Source of the DNA: Cristatella mucedo
Taxonomy: Eukaryota > Bryozoa > Phylactolaemata > Cristatellidae
NCBI GenBank assembly: GCA_009760855.2
Contig: WPIO01000076.1
Span: 734,001-798,000, forward strand
DNA: 64,000 nt
Reading direction: 5' to 3'
In this document: piece after piece, positions 47,362 through 62,728 of the stretch
Layout: the number at the start of each line of letters is the position of its first letter
How positions within the stretch are numbered: the first letter of the stretch is position 1
Notes under the pieces: model-generated
What the model saw: the letters and a program-made list of their open reading frames with translations, nothing else
Databases searched by the model: none
What the model was told of the DNA's origin: nothing
Translations under genes and position numbers: made by a program

Positions 47362-50300
47362 CTAGGCGAACGAGAAATGCGATGGCTTGTAGCATTTGCA
47401 AGCAGCATTGAACCATTTCACGATCACCACGAGACAAGCACCTTTAGTGTTGCAAAAGGCCGTCTGGACTGGTCAGCCATCTCTGACGAAACAGAAACCT
47501 AACATAACCTATGCCAAGTTCTGTGGATGGTGAACAGATAAGGTCATATATCGGACAGTTTAAAAAAGCCTGTAATAACCGTTCAATTGGTTTGCAGCCA
47601 CATATTTCGCTCTTGCAAGCAGCAGCTGGGAAAGCTTTGCAGCACTTGAAAAGAACTACAAGGCAGTACACGGCAGTTCTGCATGGTTACGCAAAGTGCT
47701 TGCCCAGGCAATCGCACAGATTTAGCTGTCCCACTGATCCTGCAATCTGCATAAGCAGAATTGCGTGAATTACACCTCAACGATTTGGCATTCATTGATC
47801 ATGTGTGAGCTGTCTAAAGCCCAGCCTGTCAGAAAAAAGCACCTGCGCCTCATTGGTAGCTTCCGAACAGCTTGTGACAGCTTCAGTACTAGGGTGCAGA
47901 CTACTAACAGCCAGCTACTCCTTCACTGAGATATCCCATCAACCAAAAATATAGTCTAGCAATTGCTGAAGAAAAAACCCCAGACAAAACACAGAAAAAT
48001 CATGCTATGTACTCTCCCATGCTCTCTCCCCTCAATGGACCTCTGTCACACAGCTGTCAGCTACTGCTACTACTCGATAGCCACAGACCTGTCGAATGCG
48101 CTACTACTGCTGACAAAAAACGATATTCGGTTACTTTGCTTAGGAGAAGAGGGAACGGATTTAGAAATAGATTGCACAATGACAGGGGGATGATATTGCT
48201 GAGTGTTACACTGGCATTCCGAGGCAGGAAGATGATCTGGTATACAAGGTCTATCCGGTTAGATAAGTTCAGCTCTATATATTTAATAAAACGTACAATC
48301 ATGGACATGTCCAGCAAATATTATTCGACTACAATCAGAAATGAGATCCTGAAGTGTTGTGCAGGCAGAGCTGAACTTACATTTGAAATTTCATGTTGAT
48401 CTGTCAAGTATTGCCCGGTGTTATGGAATTAAAGGCAGAAAGCTACACTGCATACTGAAACTGCTTATAAGTCTCGAGCATGTTCCTCAACAGCCTAAAA
48501 CAGGTACCTCGATACACAAAGGCTAAACAAGTTGGGACTCAAGGAGTATAGTATAAAGAGATCAGTAAATTTTTAATTTGTACATAAGTTGCTTCGGATT
48601 TACTTCCGGGTTATACATGATATGCATAATCGTTATTTTTGTTTTTGCTTTCCGTTAAGGTGGAAATTGCCGAAACTACAGACCCCAGTTCCAAGATGCT
48701 AATCTTTTGAAAGATATGAAAAATTATTTGATAATTGGATCAGTCTTAGTATTTTCTCCACATTTACCCTAAATTCAACGCTATCAATGCATAACACTCT
48801 GAGGCATGTGGAGGATGAAAACCTGAAGAGAAAGGGACTGCCCAACCCTCTCAGAGAACCTTTTGAATTCTAGCTGACCAAACGGGAGCTTTCTACCGGC
48901 CAAATAAATCTGCATAAAAAAGGTTCATCAGCCTCATTCATGTAGCAGCAGAAAAGCCTTAGCGGCTATCACTGCCGCTCGAAGTGGGCAATAAAGGATC
49001 ACTCACTGACAACCCACAATCTACTAGGTTGTGAACAGTAAGCCCTGGGCTAAGGCTCAGGAGGTGAATACGTACACAGCACGCGATACCTATGGTACCA
49101 CATGACCTGGCATGGACAGATTTGGGGCGTTTCCTTACCTGTCGCCGGACCGCAGCAGCTTCGGATCAAAGTACCTGTAATTCTCCACTTCAGGCAAGCT
49201 CTTCTGCTCCATTAAGGCATCAACCACGCGAGTAGCAGGCAGTTTCTGCAACAGCACACAGCTGACCTGTCAGTTTAAATGAGATGAGAGAGCGGCAAGA
49301 CTTGCGGCAGTCGGGAGCACGATGCCAGTTCAATAGCTGCCAGTTAAGACTCAGTATGGAAAGCATTGCAACTGTCTGATAATTATCCTTGCATCCATTT
49401 AGACGCGTGAGAATGAAACGTAATTGGGAGCTTTGTCTAGGGCAAATAGACATGATCTCCAAACATGCACAGAGTGCTTACAGCACCCGAACATGCCACC
49501 AAGGGAATGAAACTGTACTTACATGCGTTTTAACAACCAGATTCTTAACGCCCTCCATTGCAAACTGTGATGCATGAGACACCAGCTTGGAGAACATGCT
49601 AGAAATATGGAATCAATCATCATATCAGCACAATGCAGAAGGGAATATAAACTGCTGGAATAAGCTGCACTCATCTCAAGTGAGTGCAGCAGTACATACC
49701 TCACAGTGCTCGTGCCACCTCCACCGTACTGATTTGAAATATTTGACATTTTTGCGTAAGTTCTACAACATAATGTAAAATCCCAACATTAAGTCCACAA
49801 AATTCCAAGCCAGTAAAGAGGCCTTCGTGTTTTGAATCTTATGAAAACTTGTGTGAATACATATGACAAATACTGATCGGGAATACTCCTTAATGATGTC
49901 TCATAACAACTGTTATGACATTCTTTAAGAGGATATGTCAAGAAAATACTTATAAATTGGTCAGACAATCGAATATTTGTTTTAAGTACCTTTCACAAGA
50001 TAAACATGCTTGAAATAAAATTAGAAGTTCTGATGACTTGCACATGAAAGAAAAACTGATTATGCAAACTATGTCTAGCTCGGATGTAAATCGGAAGCAA
50101 AATATCTAAATATAAAAAACTACTGATCTCTGCATCATATGCAACCGACTTGTATCCCGACTTGTACAGACTTGGGTAGATTGAGGTACACGCAGGAAGC
50201 ATGTTGAGGTGCAAGCTTGGGATTTTTATACAGCTTCATTTTTAGTGTAGCTCGATGCCTTGTACACTCAATAACGTGGCTAATACTTGACGTATCAGAG

Positions 50301-53300
50301 AGAAATTTGAAATGCTGGTTCAACTCTGCTTGTATGAAATGAGACTAGATTATTTCCGATTTCGGTCGGATAAGTTTTGCTCTACATGCCATAAAACGTT
50401 CTGGAGCTTAAATTTCTGCAGTCGTGGACACGTATAGCATAAACTAGGCCACTGATTGACAGCTTTTGTCTCGGAGGTAGCTATTTGTTTCTATTTGCAT
50501 GCAAAATGGGCTAACTATAATCCTTTTGCATTTGAGGAAGTCAACGATTACAGGAGGCACACAAAGCTGTGGGTCTAGGTAGTGACGAATATTCAAAAAC
50601 TGACCGATGCCCTCATTTTCAGCACTAAAGAGAAAGGGGCCATCAGAATGTAGGACAAGCAACACTAATGACTTTTGAGTATAATGCACAGTTAGCAAAG
50701 CTGCAATTTCTTTAGTTAATAAAGGTAAAAAATTAATAAAACCACGTCAGATACCTACCAAAAAATGACCACTCGAAAGTCAAATACAGTAGAAGCTATT
50801 CGTTGGAGCCACGATTGAAATAACGGCCCAAAATATTAACAGATTAATCAGTTTCATTCGTATAGCAGCAGAAGAGCCTTAACGGCTATCATTGCCGCTT
50901 GCAGTTGGCAATAAAGGATCGCCCACTGCAGGATTCCAAGTCACGACATCGGTCGTTAAGAGCAAGCACCTTCCCCACTGGGCTAAAATTGAAGCATCTA
51001 AAGCCACAGCTGAATCCTCTAAAGGACCAGCCTTTTGTAAATAACACAGTTTCACCAAGTGCCGAACAATGCCAAGAATCAGTTAACGGTCAGGCCAATT
51101 AGTACACACTCACACACAACTGACACTGGTTTTGGTATGTTGCTTCACCGCGTTGCTGCAAAATGACTTTAGGAATCACTGGTAATGGATCTCAATTGTA
51201 TTTTATACATGACATGCATTGCATGCATCGTTGATTTGTCCATGCAGTTCCAAAGAAGGCAAGTTAGATACAACCCGGTGCAGCCGACGTGAAAGTCGCC
51301 TCCTTGAGAGGCTACCCATTCTTCATATTGCATGCTTTCTTAGCATAACCGAGACACGATAACCTTCTACAATGACGTGAGTGCACCAACGAATAACAGT
51401 CTTGAAATGTGCAGCAGTAACCGAAGCCACAAAGCTGCTGGGTGTTTTTTCAGAACTGCATTGTTTTTGCTCGGGCTGATAAAGTTTAGTTTGGCTTTTG
51501 TACTATGCTCATTTTTCGTAGTCGTGATTATACAATATTTGCTCGTTTTGTGAGCACCAGCCACGGTTGCTTTTTTTGGGACTGCTGCCTGCCCTCAAAT
51601 ACTGCCGCCAGGCTAAGCAAAATCTTAGGCCTCACAGACAGCCCTGAAAAGATCTGTCATCAAATCTTGAAGGCTCGCAAAAGCTTACCTGTCATTGGTG
51701 AATTCCACAGCACAGCACACGGGCAAAAGCTAACCTCCTGCAGTCTCGAGGTGATAGATCGGAACTGCTAGTCTGTCGGACCCTAACGATCTACAGGATC
51801 TGGTTGCTGGCAGTCCTGAACCATGCTAGATCATTAAGGGAGGGGAAAAGGAGCCGGACCTCGGTGATTACAGACCACAACAAGCATCATGAACCGGATT
51901 GGCTGCATGATGGGACGGCAGTTAAAATGCCAGCAATTTGGTAGCCGATTCTAACTAGCTGCGTTCGTCAACGTCGCCACTGCCTAGGGTACATAGAGAG
52001 GCTTCAGATTTTGTCATAGTCAAAAGTAGCAGGCCCTGGCTGTCAGTTTGGACGACCTTTTCAGTATGATTTCTGTTTTCATCATTTAGTTATGAAAGAC
52101 TTATTGATGGGCACGAAAAAAGGACAGAATAAGGGCGTTCACATTGCTGTGAAGCATCCTTCGAATAAAAACAGCGAGTCACAATAATACCTGCTTACAA
52201 TCTCAAAAACGAGCAACGGCATGTCTGAGTAACTCATGGTTCAGTTTTAATTTTGGCGAATCCCCTTTGCTCAAACGCAGCATATATCCGATAGGCTAAT
52301 GACTTTGAGAGAGCTTGGGCGTTTTAATGGGCTGTACATACAATGCATAGCCTTTCTGGCTGATTGCAAAACTGATTGCACGAAATATTTACCTCCAGCG
52401 TCGGGCATACTGTAGAGGTTCCATGGGACAGCCAGCTGCTAGCAGATGGGTGCTGTACTGGTCGATTTCAGCCTAAAAAACAACATAAGGACAGATGCAC
52501 CAAACAACAGCAGTACTGGAGCAGATAGTATGCTGCAGTCCAAGGTCCACTGAGGTACATCTGCAAAGAGCACAAGCAGAGTGTAACCGCACTGATGTGG
52601 TAAGGCTGGATAAGCAGGAAGTTGGTGTTAAGATACTAGCTTATCGTTCAACTATCACTGGCAACTGTGTGCCTCAGGGAACTACCTCGTCAACATGGCT
52701 AGGATGCCTACATAACTACCAGAGGGTATCTTCAGCATGTTCACACGGAAAAAATAGCGATTGATACAACTACCCACGGAAATGCAAAACCATTACCAAT
52801 TGTCGGAACTTCAGTCCCACACCAGCATCTCTATGGCAGCAATATTTGAGCAACGCTACGATGGATATGGTCGTGCTGAGACCACTCTCAGGGCATGCAG
52901 GGTATGCATGCAGATACATATTCTCTAATATGTTGCTGCACAAGCAGCAGGTAACGCAGAAAGAGGCGATTGACAAGTCTAAACAGGAAACAGTATCGAA
53001 GCTATGGAGCAAGTAAAGAATGATCACTCATCAAGGTCACTTGAAATTGCAAACGAATAATAACCAAAACATTAACATTCACTCAACATGAGCACAAACA
53101 GATTGAAAAAACAACTTACATCAGTCATGTTTGGGCCACAAATGAGAGCTATAATAAAGAGCCGTAGTTTGTCCTCGGCCAGGCCCGCTTCATGGTCTTG
53201 AATGATGTCAATAAGAGACTTGTCCTGCACGAGTTGATAATTGCATTCAGTAAGCACACAGATCAGATCACAGATCACAGAAAACGGTAGATATTGCATC

Positions 53301-56300
53301 GGTCTTTTTCTTCAAACAGGGGGAGTTAAGAAAATCAGAAGCTATCGACTACTCTCCTCTATACTGGTAAGATGAGTGCCTATACTGATGAAGAAGTTGA
53401 AAGGGCCGTGATGGTATTGATATAGATTAGCACAAGTAATGTTTACAATTACTTGCACTAAAATAACATTTTCCCACGGCTATTTCATATTAGTCAACAC
53501 TTAAGACTACACATGGAGATCCCGATAGGAAAGACTATTTAGGTTACTCCTAAAGGTCTATGCTTGTGTATCTGTATACGAGTATTGCTAAAACTCAGAT
53601 ATCATATGCAAGAAGCTGGCCAACAGCTGCAGCCCACGATGGGCATACAGATGGACAGGATGCACCAGTGCCTACACTTCCTATGCTTTTCGAGTGAAGA
53701 AGGCATTACAATAGGCATTTCTCACTGTTTTGCATCAGCAGCTAGGATGCAGGCCTTAAAATCTCAGACAGATTCATATACCGCAGCAAACGTAAAGCTT
53801 AGCTGATCCAGCAGCCTCATTTATATAGCAGCAGAAGAGCCTTAGTGACTATCAACCTGCTTGCAGCAAGCAATAGGGGATCGTCTGCTGCAGGACTCGA
53901 ACCCAGGACAATCACTAGATCAGTTGTCAGTGCAAAAGAGGCTTTTTTTAACCGTCATCTTCGAATAGGCATGGCCTGCACGCGAAACAAGCACTCAGTG
54001 GCAACATGCACGCAAATTCCAGACACAATTCAAAGCATTTGGAAAAAAGAGAAAACTTAGGCAGGCTGGGGGACGGGCTCACCAGGCCAGACTTGCTCAT
54101 CAGCTTCTCCTCGGTCTCAAAGTAGAGATCCAACTTTCGAGCCTGAAACGTGGCAACGGTACAGAACAGCGCATTCAGCGTGCACAATACAGCATGGCCA
54201 GCAAAGGTCACTAAGGGTGACCAGGAGAGCCGAAGCCTGGAAGTAGCGCATGGGCGGGAACTTACTTTGATGAAATCGAGAAGTGCTGTAGCAATGTTAG
54301 TATGCATGTCGATAAATCGTTTTCGCTCGATTAATTCGGGCAATGAGCTGAATTGATAACCAGAAGATGCACGTTAGCAGAGCCTCTGTGCATTAGTCAA
54401 ACAACAAGAAAGACAGCTGGCGAAACACAGTCCTCTAACTCTAACTCTACGATCGCAAGCAGTAGAGAAAAGAAGCATACAATGGCAGCTCTGCATAGGA
54501 GCAGGGGTACACGAGTTTCTTTTAGACAACTAATCTTTTTGCCATGCCTCAGGAAGGCATAGCCAGCACGAAAGGTTATGCCGACGTACTATATGCAGCA
54601 AATGATGACCAGGCAGAGTTTAGTTCACCAAAATTTGAGAAAAAAATCAGATAATGACGATAGCACAAGTGGCAAGCCACGATATTACAAAGCTATGCAG
54701 CATTGACAGAATCTCATGTTACAAAGCTATGCAGCATCGCCAGATTCTCGCACTGCCGTACCACAACAGTGATGGAAGCAGCTGAAGGAAGCTACAGGGG
54801 AGGGGGCGGCTGAAGCTGATAACATTTATCAACCCAGCTAATGACCGATGTACCATTTATCAACCCAGCTAATGACCGATGTACCATTTATCAACCCAGC
54901 TAATGACCGATGTGCCATTTATCAACGCAGCTAATGAGCGATGCTTGTGCTGCACATTTGAACAACAGTCACTCCACAAAGCAGCATGTGGGCTTCAAAA
55001 GATTGCAAACTTCGCATTGTCAGCTCTGTTTTATAAACACGAGCAAGCGGACAGCGGCATATCCGATGCATGTGTGCTGCAAGGGGTAACCTCCGGAAAC
55101 ACCAGCCGACAGCCTAGAGAAGCAGAATTTTTTACCTTGTCCATCACTTTTGCTAGGTACACAACACTAGTAGCATGTACATGATCTAGTGAGATAGGCG
55201 TGGCAAACTAGCATCAGGAATACGGGCATCCGACAACAGTTTCTGGAATAACGAGGCAGGTAACTTATGATCAGCCAGCACCTCATTAAGACACATACCC
55301 GTAGTAGGGCGATACTATAGGAGCAAAATAAAATGCAACTAGTGGTGCAACTCGGTCACCAGATCTGCTTTACGAAATAAGTGTGTAAAAGAATTATCAA
55401 CCCCGACGCATTTTTAGAGCTTACGATTAGCCCACTGAGCCAAAGGAGTAAGAAGCTACCTACCGCTCGGCCAAGTCAAACGTCGTCTCATGACCAGCCC
55501 TAACGATCTTGAAAATGCCAAGTGACAAGATCTGGGCGAATACTCCTACGGAGAATTTAGTTTCTATCTAGGCAATTTACAACTCCTGGCAAGAGAATCA
55601 GTACTCAAGGGTTAATGAAATGCACGGCACCAAGAATGCAAAAGCAAACAAGTATCATGCTTATTGACATATACGGGTCAAGCGTGCAAAAGCAAACAAG
55701 TGTCATGCTTAGGCCAGCATGCTAACGCAAACATGAAGCCACTCGTGATCACGGGCTCGTAAGAGCTATGGCTAATGGTATGCACCGAATAATACACAGG
55801 TATGCACGCACAGCACAACGAGCAAATAACGACAAGTTCACTGAAGCAAAGAGAAAGCTGACCGGAGCAGATGCATCTTGAGCTGAGGCTTAAAGGATGC
55901 TGAAGGTCACTGAAGATGGTGAACGTATCAGGAAGCCCAGTTCCAGGCATTCAGTGAATACAAGATGCAGAATAGATCAGCAAAAGATTTCAATTTAGTT
56001 CGAGAGACGAAGAGATGACTAGATGCCGAGGAGTGGGTGGTGCAAGAACACACTGGAAGAGCATGAGGTCTGATTTGCAGGCTTGTGCTAGCTAGTGAAA
56101 TGACATGTAAAGACGGCAGGTAGAATTAGCAATGACGTTTTTAGAGGGCCTAGAGGGGTAATTCTTTTCTAGACAGGTCTAAAGAGCCCCCCCCCCCCGA
56201 GCGCCTTCGGTGCGAAGCTTCAGCTCTTGACCGAATGGAGGCAAAAACCGATCTTGTTCTACAGCAGTGTGAAGGGCAGAGTTAAGGTTCGGCATGCAGC

Positions 56301-58427
56301 TTCAGATCCAGGCTGAAATGCAGCATACCGACTGTCAGTGGTGAAGCCGGGATTTGAGCAACGAGGTGGCACAGCGAGGTGACCGGCAGGGCGCAGCCTC
56401 CGGTAAAGGGAGGTTTGGGGGCATCCCCCCAAGACCTAGCGCCTGCGAGTGTCGTGCAGCCTGGCCAAGCACCACATATTCAGGTCTGATCTATCTCTCC
56501 CACTAGCAGGAGAAAGTCACCCAGGGATCTAAATGCTTCTCGAAGCTGAGATAAGTCTTTATCCTGTTCTTGGCTGTTCTAGCCTGACGACACAGTACAA
56601 CCAGGACTTCTCATTGACTACCACCAGTTTCCATAAACATTTACTGGGAATACTGTGGACTATTTGTTAATAATAGTTATTATTTCTTTAAACAACTTTT
56701 TTTAGAAAAAAGCTGCACCTACACGACCTAAGGCACCAGAAAATTAATTTTGACATAGGAAAAAAGGCATTTCCTGTCGGCTTGTTAAGCTACCGGAACA
56801 GGAAAATGAATTACACAAGTCATACTTCCGGTGTAGATTGATTGCAGCCACCCAAAGTTAAGGATAAGCCCTTCCCTGAAAATTCCCGGCTATGGACCAG
56901 ACCAGATATGACGACGGTCTTGAGAGTTGACCTTATAACTCTAAGGACAGTCTGTACCTATGAAAAGATTCCCCAATGACATAATATAAATTTAAGTAAG
57001 ATCTATTACAATATACTAGCAGTCACTGTAGGCGAATGCTTCTTAAAATTTACCAATTGCCATTTCAACTCATAAGAAATTTGGACTTTGAAAATCCATG
57101 TGCCAGCGGGCGTCGTCATACCTACTGGCAGCAGCACCAGCATCACGCCCAGCGGACACCGCCGTCGTCAGAATACTAATACAGGCCTCATGATATTTTG
57201 AATAAAAGAAACAGCATCCATAGACACACATCAGCACAGGTCACTGTTCACATGGGCTTGCTTACCTGACGGCTGAAGTCAGCTTAGCGGTGTTGTCAGC
57301 AAGCAAACCGATGGCGGCAGCATCTTCTTCCCCATCTAGACCCTGCAGCATTACAGTAACGCCATGACACCAAAGTTATGTACACGACGTCGAAATCCAA
57401 TTCTCAGCGCAACTTCCAAAAGTAGTCTCTCAAAAAAGTCAGGAAAACCTAAAGGGGAAAGATTAACAAATCTAACGATATTGGCCGAGCAACAGTTTAT
57501 CGTTTGTAGGGAGTCGCTGGTGGGAATGCATGGAGTCAAGGAATCCCTGGCTCCATGAGCTATCAGTTTTAAGTTGTCAGCACAATCCTACTTGACTTAC
57601 GGGCACGGCTTTCTCTGAGGCCAGAAGTGAAGTTATAACAGGTAAATGGTAAAACCGAAGCTTCGCCACACCGAAGGGCAACACAGCAGAAAACGTCGGG
57701 CAGATGTGAGCAACAAGGCTGGCAAAAATCAGACCAGCAGCAAAACTGCCATTGGGGAAAACAGGCCGAGAGGACAATTGCTTGATGGTGACTATCAGGA
57801 TTATAAGGTGCAGCAAACACTGCAGAATCTGGCATAGTTTAGAGAGAAAGGAACAAGATTCTACAAGATCGTCAGACAACACATCACAGAGAGCACAGAT
57901 CAAACACTAGCAAACAAACTGAGGAGGCAGCAGTTAGCATCAAAGTCCAAGCGCTCCAGTTACCATAGCATGTTTGAGGCGCTTCACTTCTTCTTCCTGC
58001 GAACGATAGGAATCCAGCTCGTTCTGTATGGCTTCAGCAACGGTGGGAAATGGACTAAGAAACAACAAGCAAGGCTAAACGTTAACGACTTCCACATTCA
58101 TTGACACAACAACGCAACACGCCAGGGCATAGCAGATCGGGGAAGTCAGGGTGGAACCGGCACGCTAGGCGTGGCACTGACCAACGTTGGCAGAAGGCCA
58201 CCACTGACTTACACTGGCGACTGGGCAACTAATCTGGTAGGTTTAGTTCCTTATATTGACGACATGAGTCATAAGCCACAGAGCAGCTACCACCACAGCA
58301 AGCAACCCGAGTCGATTCTTAAAATTCTTGCTCCCTTTCATTCCTTACGATCCCTCTCTTTTCTCCACCTGCTTCAAGTTCAGCAGCCTTTCAGTATCTG
58401 TTTCGATCTCTCTCTTTCTGTCTCGGC

Positions 58428-58469
<42 letters not shown>

Positions 58470-61400
58470 GTCTCTCGGTCTATGCCTCTCTTGCTCTCTC
58501 TCCCTCGTCTGCTTTTTGCCTTTCCTCTCCTGTTCCCTCTCTGCCTCTCCCACTCTATCAGTCTCAATGGATTTGCTGAGTACCTCTTTTCGAGTCGTTT
58601 CTCTCTATTTTCTTCTGCCTCTCACAATCCCCCCAATCTTGAAGATTCTCAATCTTGCCTCTGCCCCAGTCTCCTTCCGCCCACGTGCCTCTGCTGTCTA
58701 CATCCTGCCTGCTTGTCTCTGCTGTCTACCCATGTCTACTCACACGTTCCTCTAAAGGCTGTGCTTTACAGTGACAACAGTTCAAACAATACAGCTAGCA
58801 GCATAGCAGCAGCAATCGTATTATCAGCAGCAGCAGCGTGAAAGGTAAGCAGCAACTATGGCAGGCTCCACTTTCATCGCCACACAAATGCACCGTGCAG
58901 CAGCGTACCTGCCCCTGTGCTGCACCCACAGCTTGTCGTTGGCATTCAGTTCGTATGATTTCTTTTTCTTCTTCCCTCCAACGGAGTCGCCAGCTTGTGC
59001 ACCACCACCAGCCGCCGCCGCTCCTTCTGAGCTATCATCAATCTCCACTCGATTTAATGCTAGGTTCTAATGTGCAAGAGAAATGTAATATAATCGGCGA
59101 GTGCTTCCAATGACGAGTCCAAGTAATGTCAAGAAACACAAAACAATGATGACATTTCTAAAGTCCTCGAAAAACTAATGCCGGTACACAAACATAGAAA
59201 TACATTATATGGAAGCATGGATTCTACTTTCAACAAGACATCTCAACAAAACTAATGACTATACATGCAAACGGAAGAGGGAGATTGGTATAAGGAAATA
59301 ACCGGAAAGATACACCTCTATTTATGCTAGCAGTGACTACAACCACTTCTACTTAACTAATCCTGAGATTTCAAAGCCAGGATTTGCTAAATCCCATGAC
59401 ACCAAGAGTACTGAAAACTAATCTCATTCAAAAAGTAATTCAGATGTTTATACCAGCTTATTTTTAATAGGCAAAATCCATATAGATGCCATGCTGGAAT
59501 TATTACACCAGTGTGGCCGTGTGCATCATTGTAATGACCTTACAAGGCAAACACTATATTAATCTTAAGTGTTTATCTGTCTCAAAATATTTTCTTAGTT
59601 TTGCCACACCCATCCAGCCACAATCCCCGAAACATACGTGTGCACGCACGCACATACGCATGCACCGACACACACGTGCACGCACACATATGTATGGGTA
59701 CACACACATGCATGCATACACGACACCCACCCTTACACAAAGTATGTGCAACTATAAGACACATATTCATTAACAATAATAAGAATAATAAATTTGTATA
59801 GCACTCTCAGAGAGCTTAATCTCTTTTGGCATTTTACACAAACACACACACACACATGCAGGCACTCATGCACACACAAGCATGTACACATATGCATGCA
59901 CACACACACACATATATGTATGGGCACCCAGGGTGCATAGCATACACACACACCCTCTTACACAATGTATGTGCAAGTATAACATACACATTCCTTAACA
60001 ATAATAATAATATTAATAATACATTAGTATAACACCATCAGTGAACTTAATCTTTTTCATGGCACTTTATATATGCTGTAAAGGAAGCATGATCCAATGG
60101 TTGGCGGTAAAATGCAAAGTGTCAAGAAGCATAATATGGCTACAGGTAAATGTACAGTGTCCACACATAAATATTGTTAGTAGTAGCATGCACTGTGTCA
60201 GCATTCGTAAGCATACAAAGGACAAATCACAAGGACCCATCAAATGCTGCGAGGAAGAGGGGAGTTTTTAGCTTTTTTTTTAAATGTTGTCAAATCAGGA
60301 GATGTCGTGACGTCAGTTGGGAGTGAGTTCAGGCTCTGGGATCACACGAACCAAAGGCAGGTCTCCAAAGTATTTGAGGTTAGTTCGAAGCATAGCCAAA
60401 CAACTTGAGTCAGAAAAGCAGGTACTATGATGCCTAGCCTGGTGAGGGAGTAGGCATACATACAGCACACAAGGATTTGGCTCGAGCACGTAAGTGCAAA
60501 TAAAAGCCGAGGCTGTAAATTCTTGTGTTAGGTGCCAACCAAAGAATAGTCTCGTTAGCTCAATCGGTAGATCAATGGACCGGCAAATCTAGAGGCTTTA
60601 TGATCGGTTCAGGCTCGAGGCTAAATTCTTTTTTTTGGCCTCCTGTCGTTCTATATCTTGAAACTACTGGTGCAGTCAAATCTGAATTAGTTCAATTGCT
60701 GACAGATCTTCAATGGCCTCCAACTGAACACCGAGTTCAATTCAAAACACTTATTGTGGCCTATAAATGATGCATAGGTTAGGCTGCCCTCCTAGCTGCT
60801 GCTTTGGTACAGGAGTACATGCCCACTAGGTCCCTCAGACCCTAGAGTCTACATTAGAAGTACACACAGCCACCTCTAGACAATAGGTGACGGGTCTCTT
60901 GTAATATAGAGCTGCTGGGCTCTGAACCGGTAACTGTAACCTGAGACCTACTGGGGCATACTGTTCACAGCAGCACATTCAGTGTATTTGCAAGCAACTT
61001 TGCCGATAGTTTCTCTGTTGCTTGATGGTATGATTCCTCCAAAAATAAATTGATGGAGAGTCCACTACAACCAGCAGTAATTCTGCACCAAAGTCTGAGA
61101 AGCATGTGGTGCAAAGGGGGGAAGCCGAGGAATAGGCAGCTCAGAGAGGTAAGCCGAAGCAGGAAAATGAAGGGATCAACAATAAAGTGACAGAACCCTG
61201 ACGACGATGCCCAGCTTGATGGGGAAGCCATGGTAGCTTTGATGTTCACGACATATAACCCTAGCAACCTCACGTTTTGCATCCTTTGCAAGCATCCTAT
61301 TGCATTGACATGAAGACATTAGGCAGTGCCATAGAAATAGTGGCAGGATATCGCAAATACAGGGACTTTGTTGCAGTACTAACATCCAAGAACACCTACA

Positions 61401-62691
61401 TTTAGTATTATTATGCAGCTCAATCTAGGCAGACTTGACTTGGGAGCTGATGCAGTCACCTAGCAAAAACTTGTTTCGGACCGAAAACCGAGATTCAATG
61501 CAGATGCTACACTAGAGATGCTGGCAGAGCCGATTTTAGAAGGTGAGGCTTTCCAGTTTCTGAGTGACTCTAGATTTGTACGAAACTCTTTGGTTGATCT
61601 AAGATCTTTCAGTTAAAGTAAGTGAGCTTCAGCACAAGTGCAAACCAGTCGGAAATACAAACGACAAGAGAGTTGAGAGAATCTAAGGCATTTGAATGAA
61701 CACCAGAAAGACCAAAGAATTGTTCAGCTCATGCTTCCATAAACTTGTTCACGAATAGGCAGACAGAGCTTTCTGGTAGGCACATCAATGTTGAAAACCT
61801 GCAGGCTTATCTGCAGTAGTACTTAGCAAATTTTTTATACAGACCTCAGCAAATATGTCAGCGAATCATTACGCCCTCTGCCAGCCAAGGTAGGCAGGTG
61901 GATAGGCAGTGGAACATAACTGAACAGAAAGTTACCGATGATGGCAGGGATGATGCTTATATTGTGTCGAATAACAATCAAGACTTCCTGAAATATTAAA
62001 AGAATAGATATTTTCAAAAATCACACAATATAATTATGATTTTGTGTAACGGTTTTTAACCTGTGCTGGAAGTGCAGCAATCATTATCTATCAGGACCTA
62101 CCGACCTCCCACAGTATGTTGGGAATGTGACCCAGATGAGAATTTCGGGATCCCTATGTGTCAGGATCTGACGCTCTGTTTGCGGTAAGCCTGCTAGCAT
62201 CATTCTATCATTCAGTGAAAGCACAGATGCACACTAGCACACTTTAATTAACTACTAGCAGCATGAGAGCCCGAATGCTACCACACACTACGATGCACAG
62301 CATGACTGGGTGACAGATCCATGGCAGGCTGTCTGTATGTGTGTATGTGTGTGTGCGCGTGTGCTCGCACGGCAGTGGGGTAGTGTACAACTAAGAGCAC
62401 ATGATCCATTAGTGCAGCTTGCGGTAGCCGCTATAGAGGCTTGACTGCCAGCTAGGTCAGCTACACAGCAGCTAAGTATGCAAACGCGCAAAACTGGATT
62501 GTGTCACATTCTTGAACCTATGCCTATGTTGGCTGGATGCCAGGTTAAAGCCCACATGGTATGAGCAGCTCTAGCCAACCCATACTGAGCCTGATGAGGC
62601 AATCTCAACAGAACGAGGGGCGCAAGAGGTGACAATCCCAAACGCACTCCGTGCAAGCACCACTTGAGCTGCTCGCGCGTGCGCGCATGCA

Positions 62692-62728
<37 letters not shown>

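Noticed and set aside
58171-58841. 194- and 119-codon plus frames
   Set aside because: Low-complexity CT-rich sequence inside a SLY1 intron.
60549-60622. Functional tRNA gene
   Set aside because: Box A is good, but box B is imperfect and acceptor and anticodon stems do not pair convincingly.
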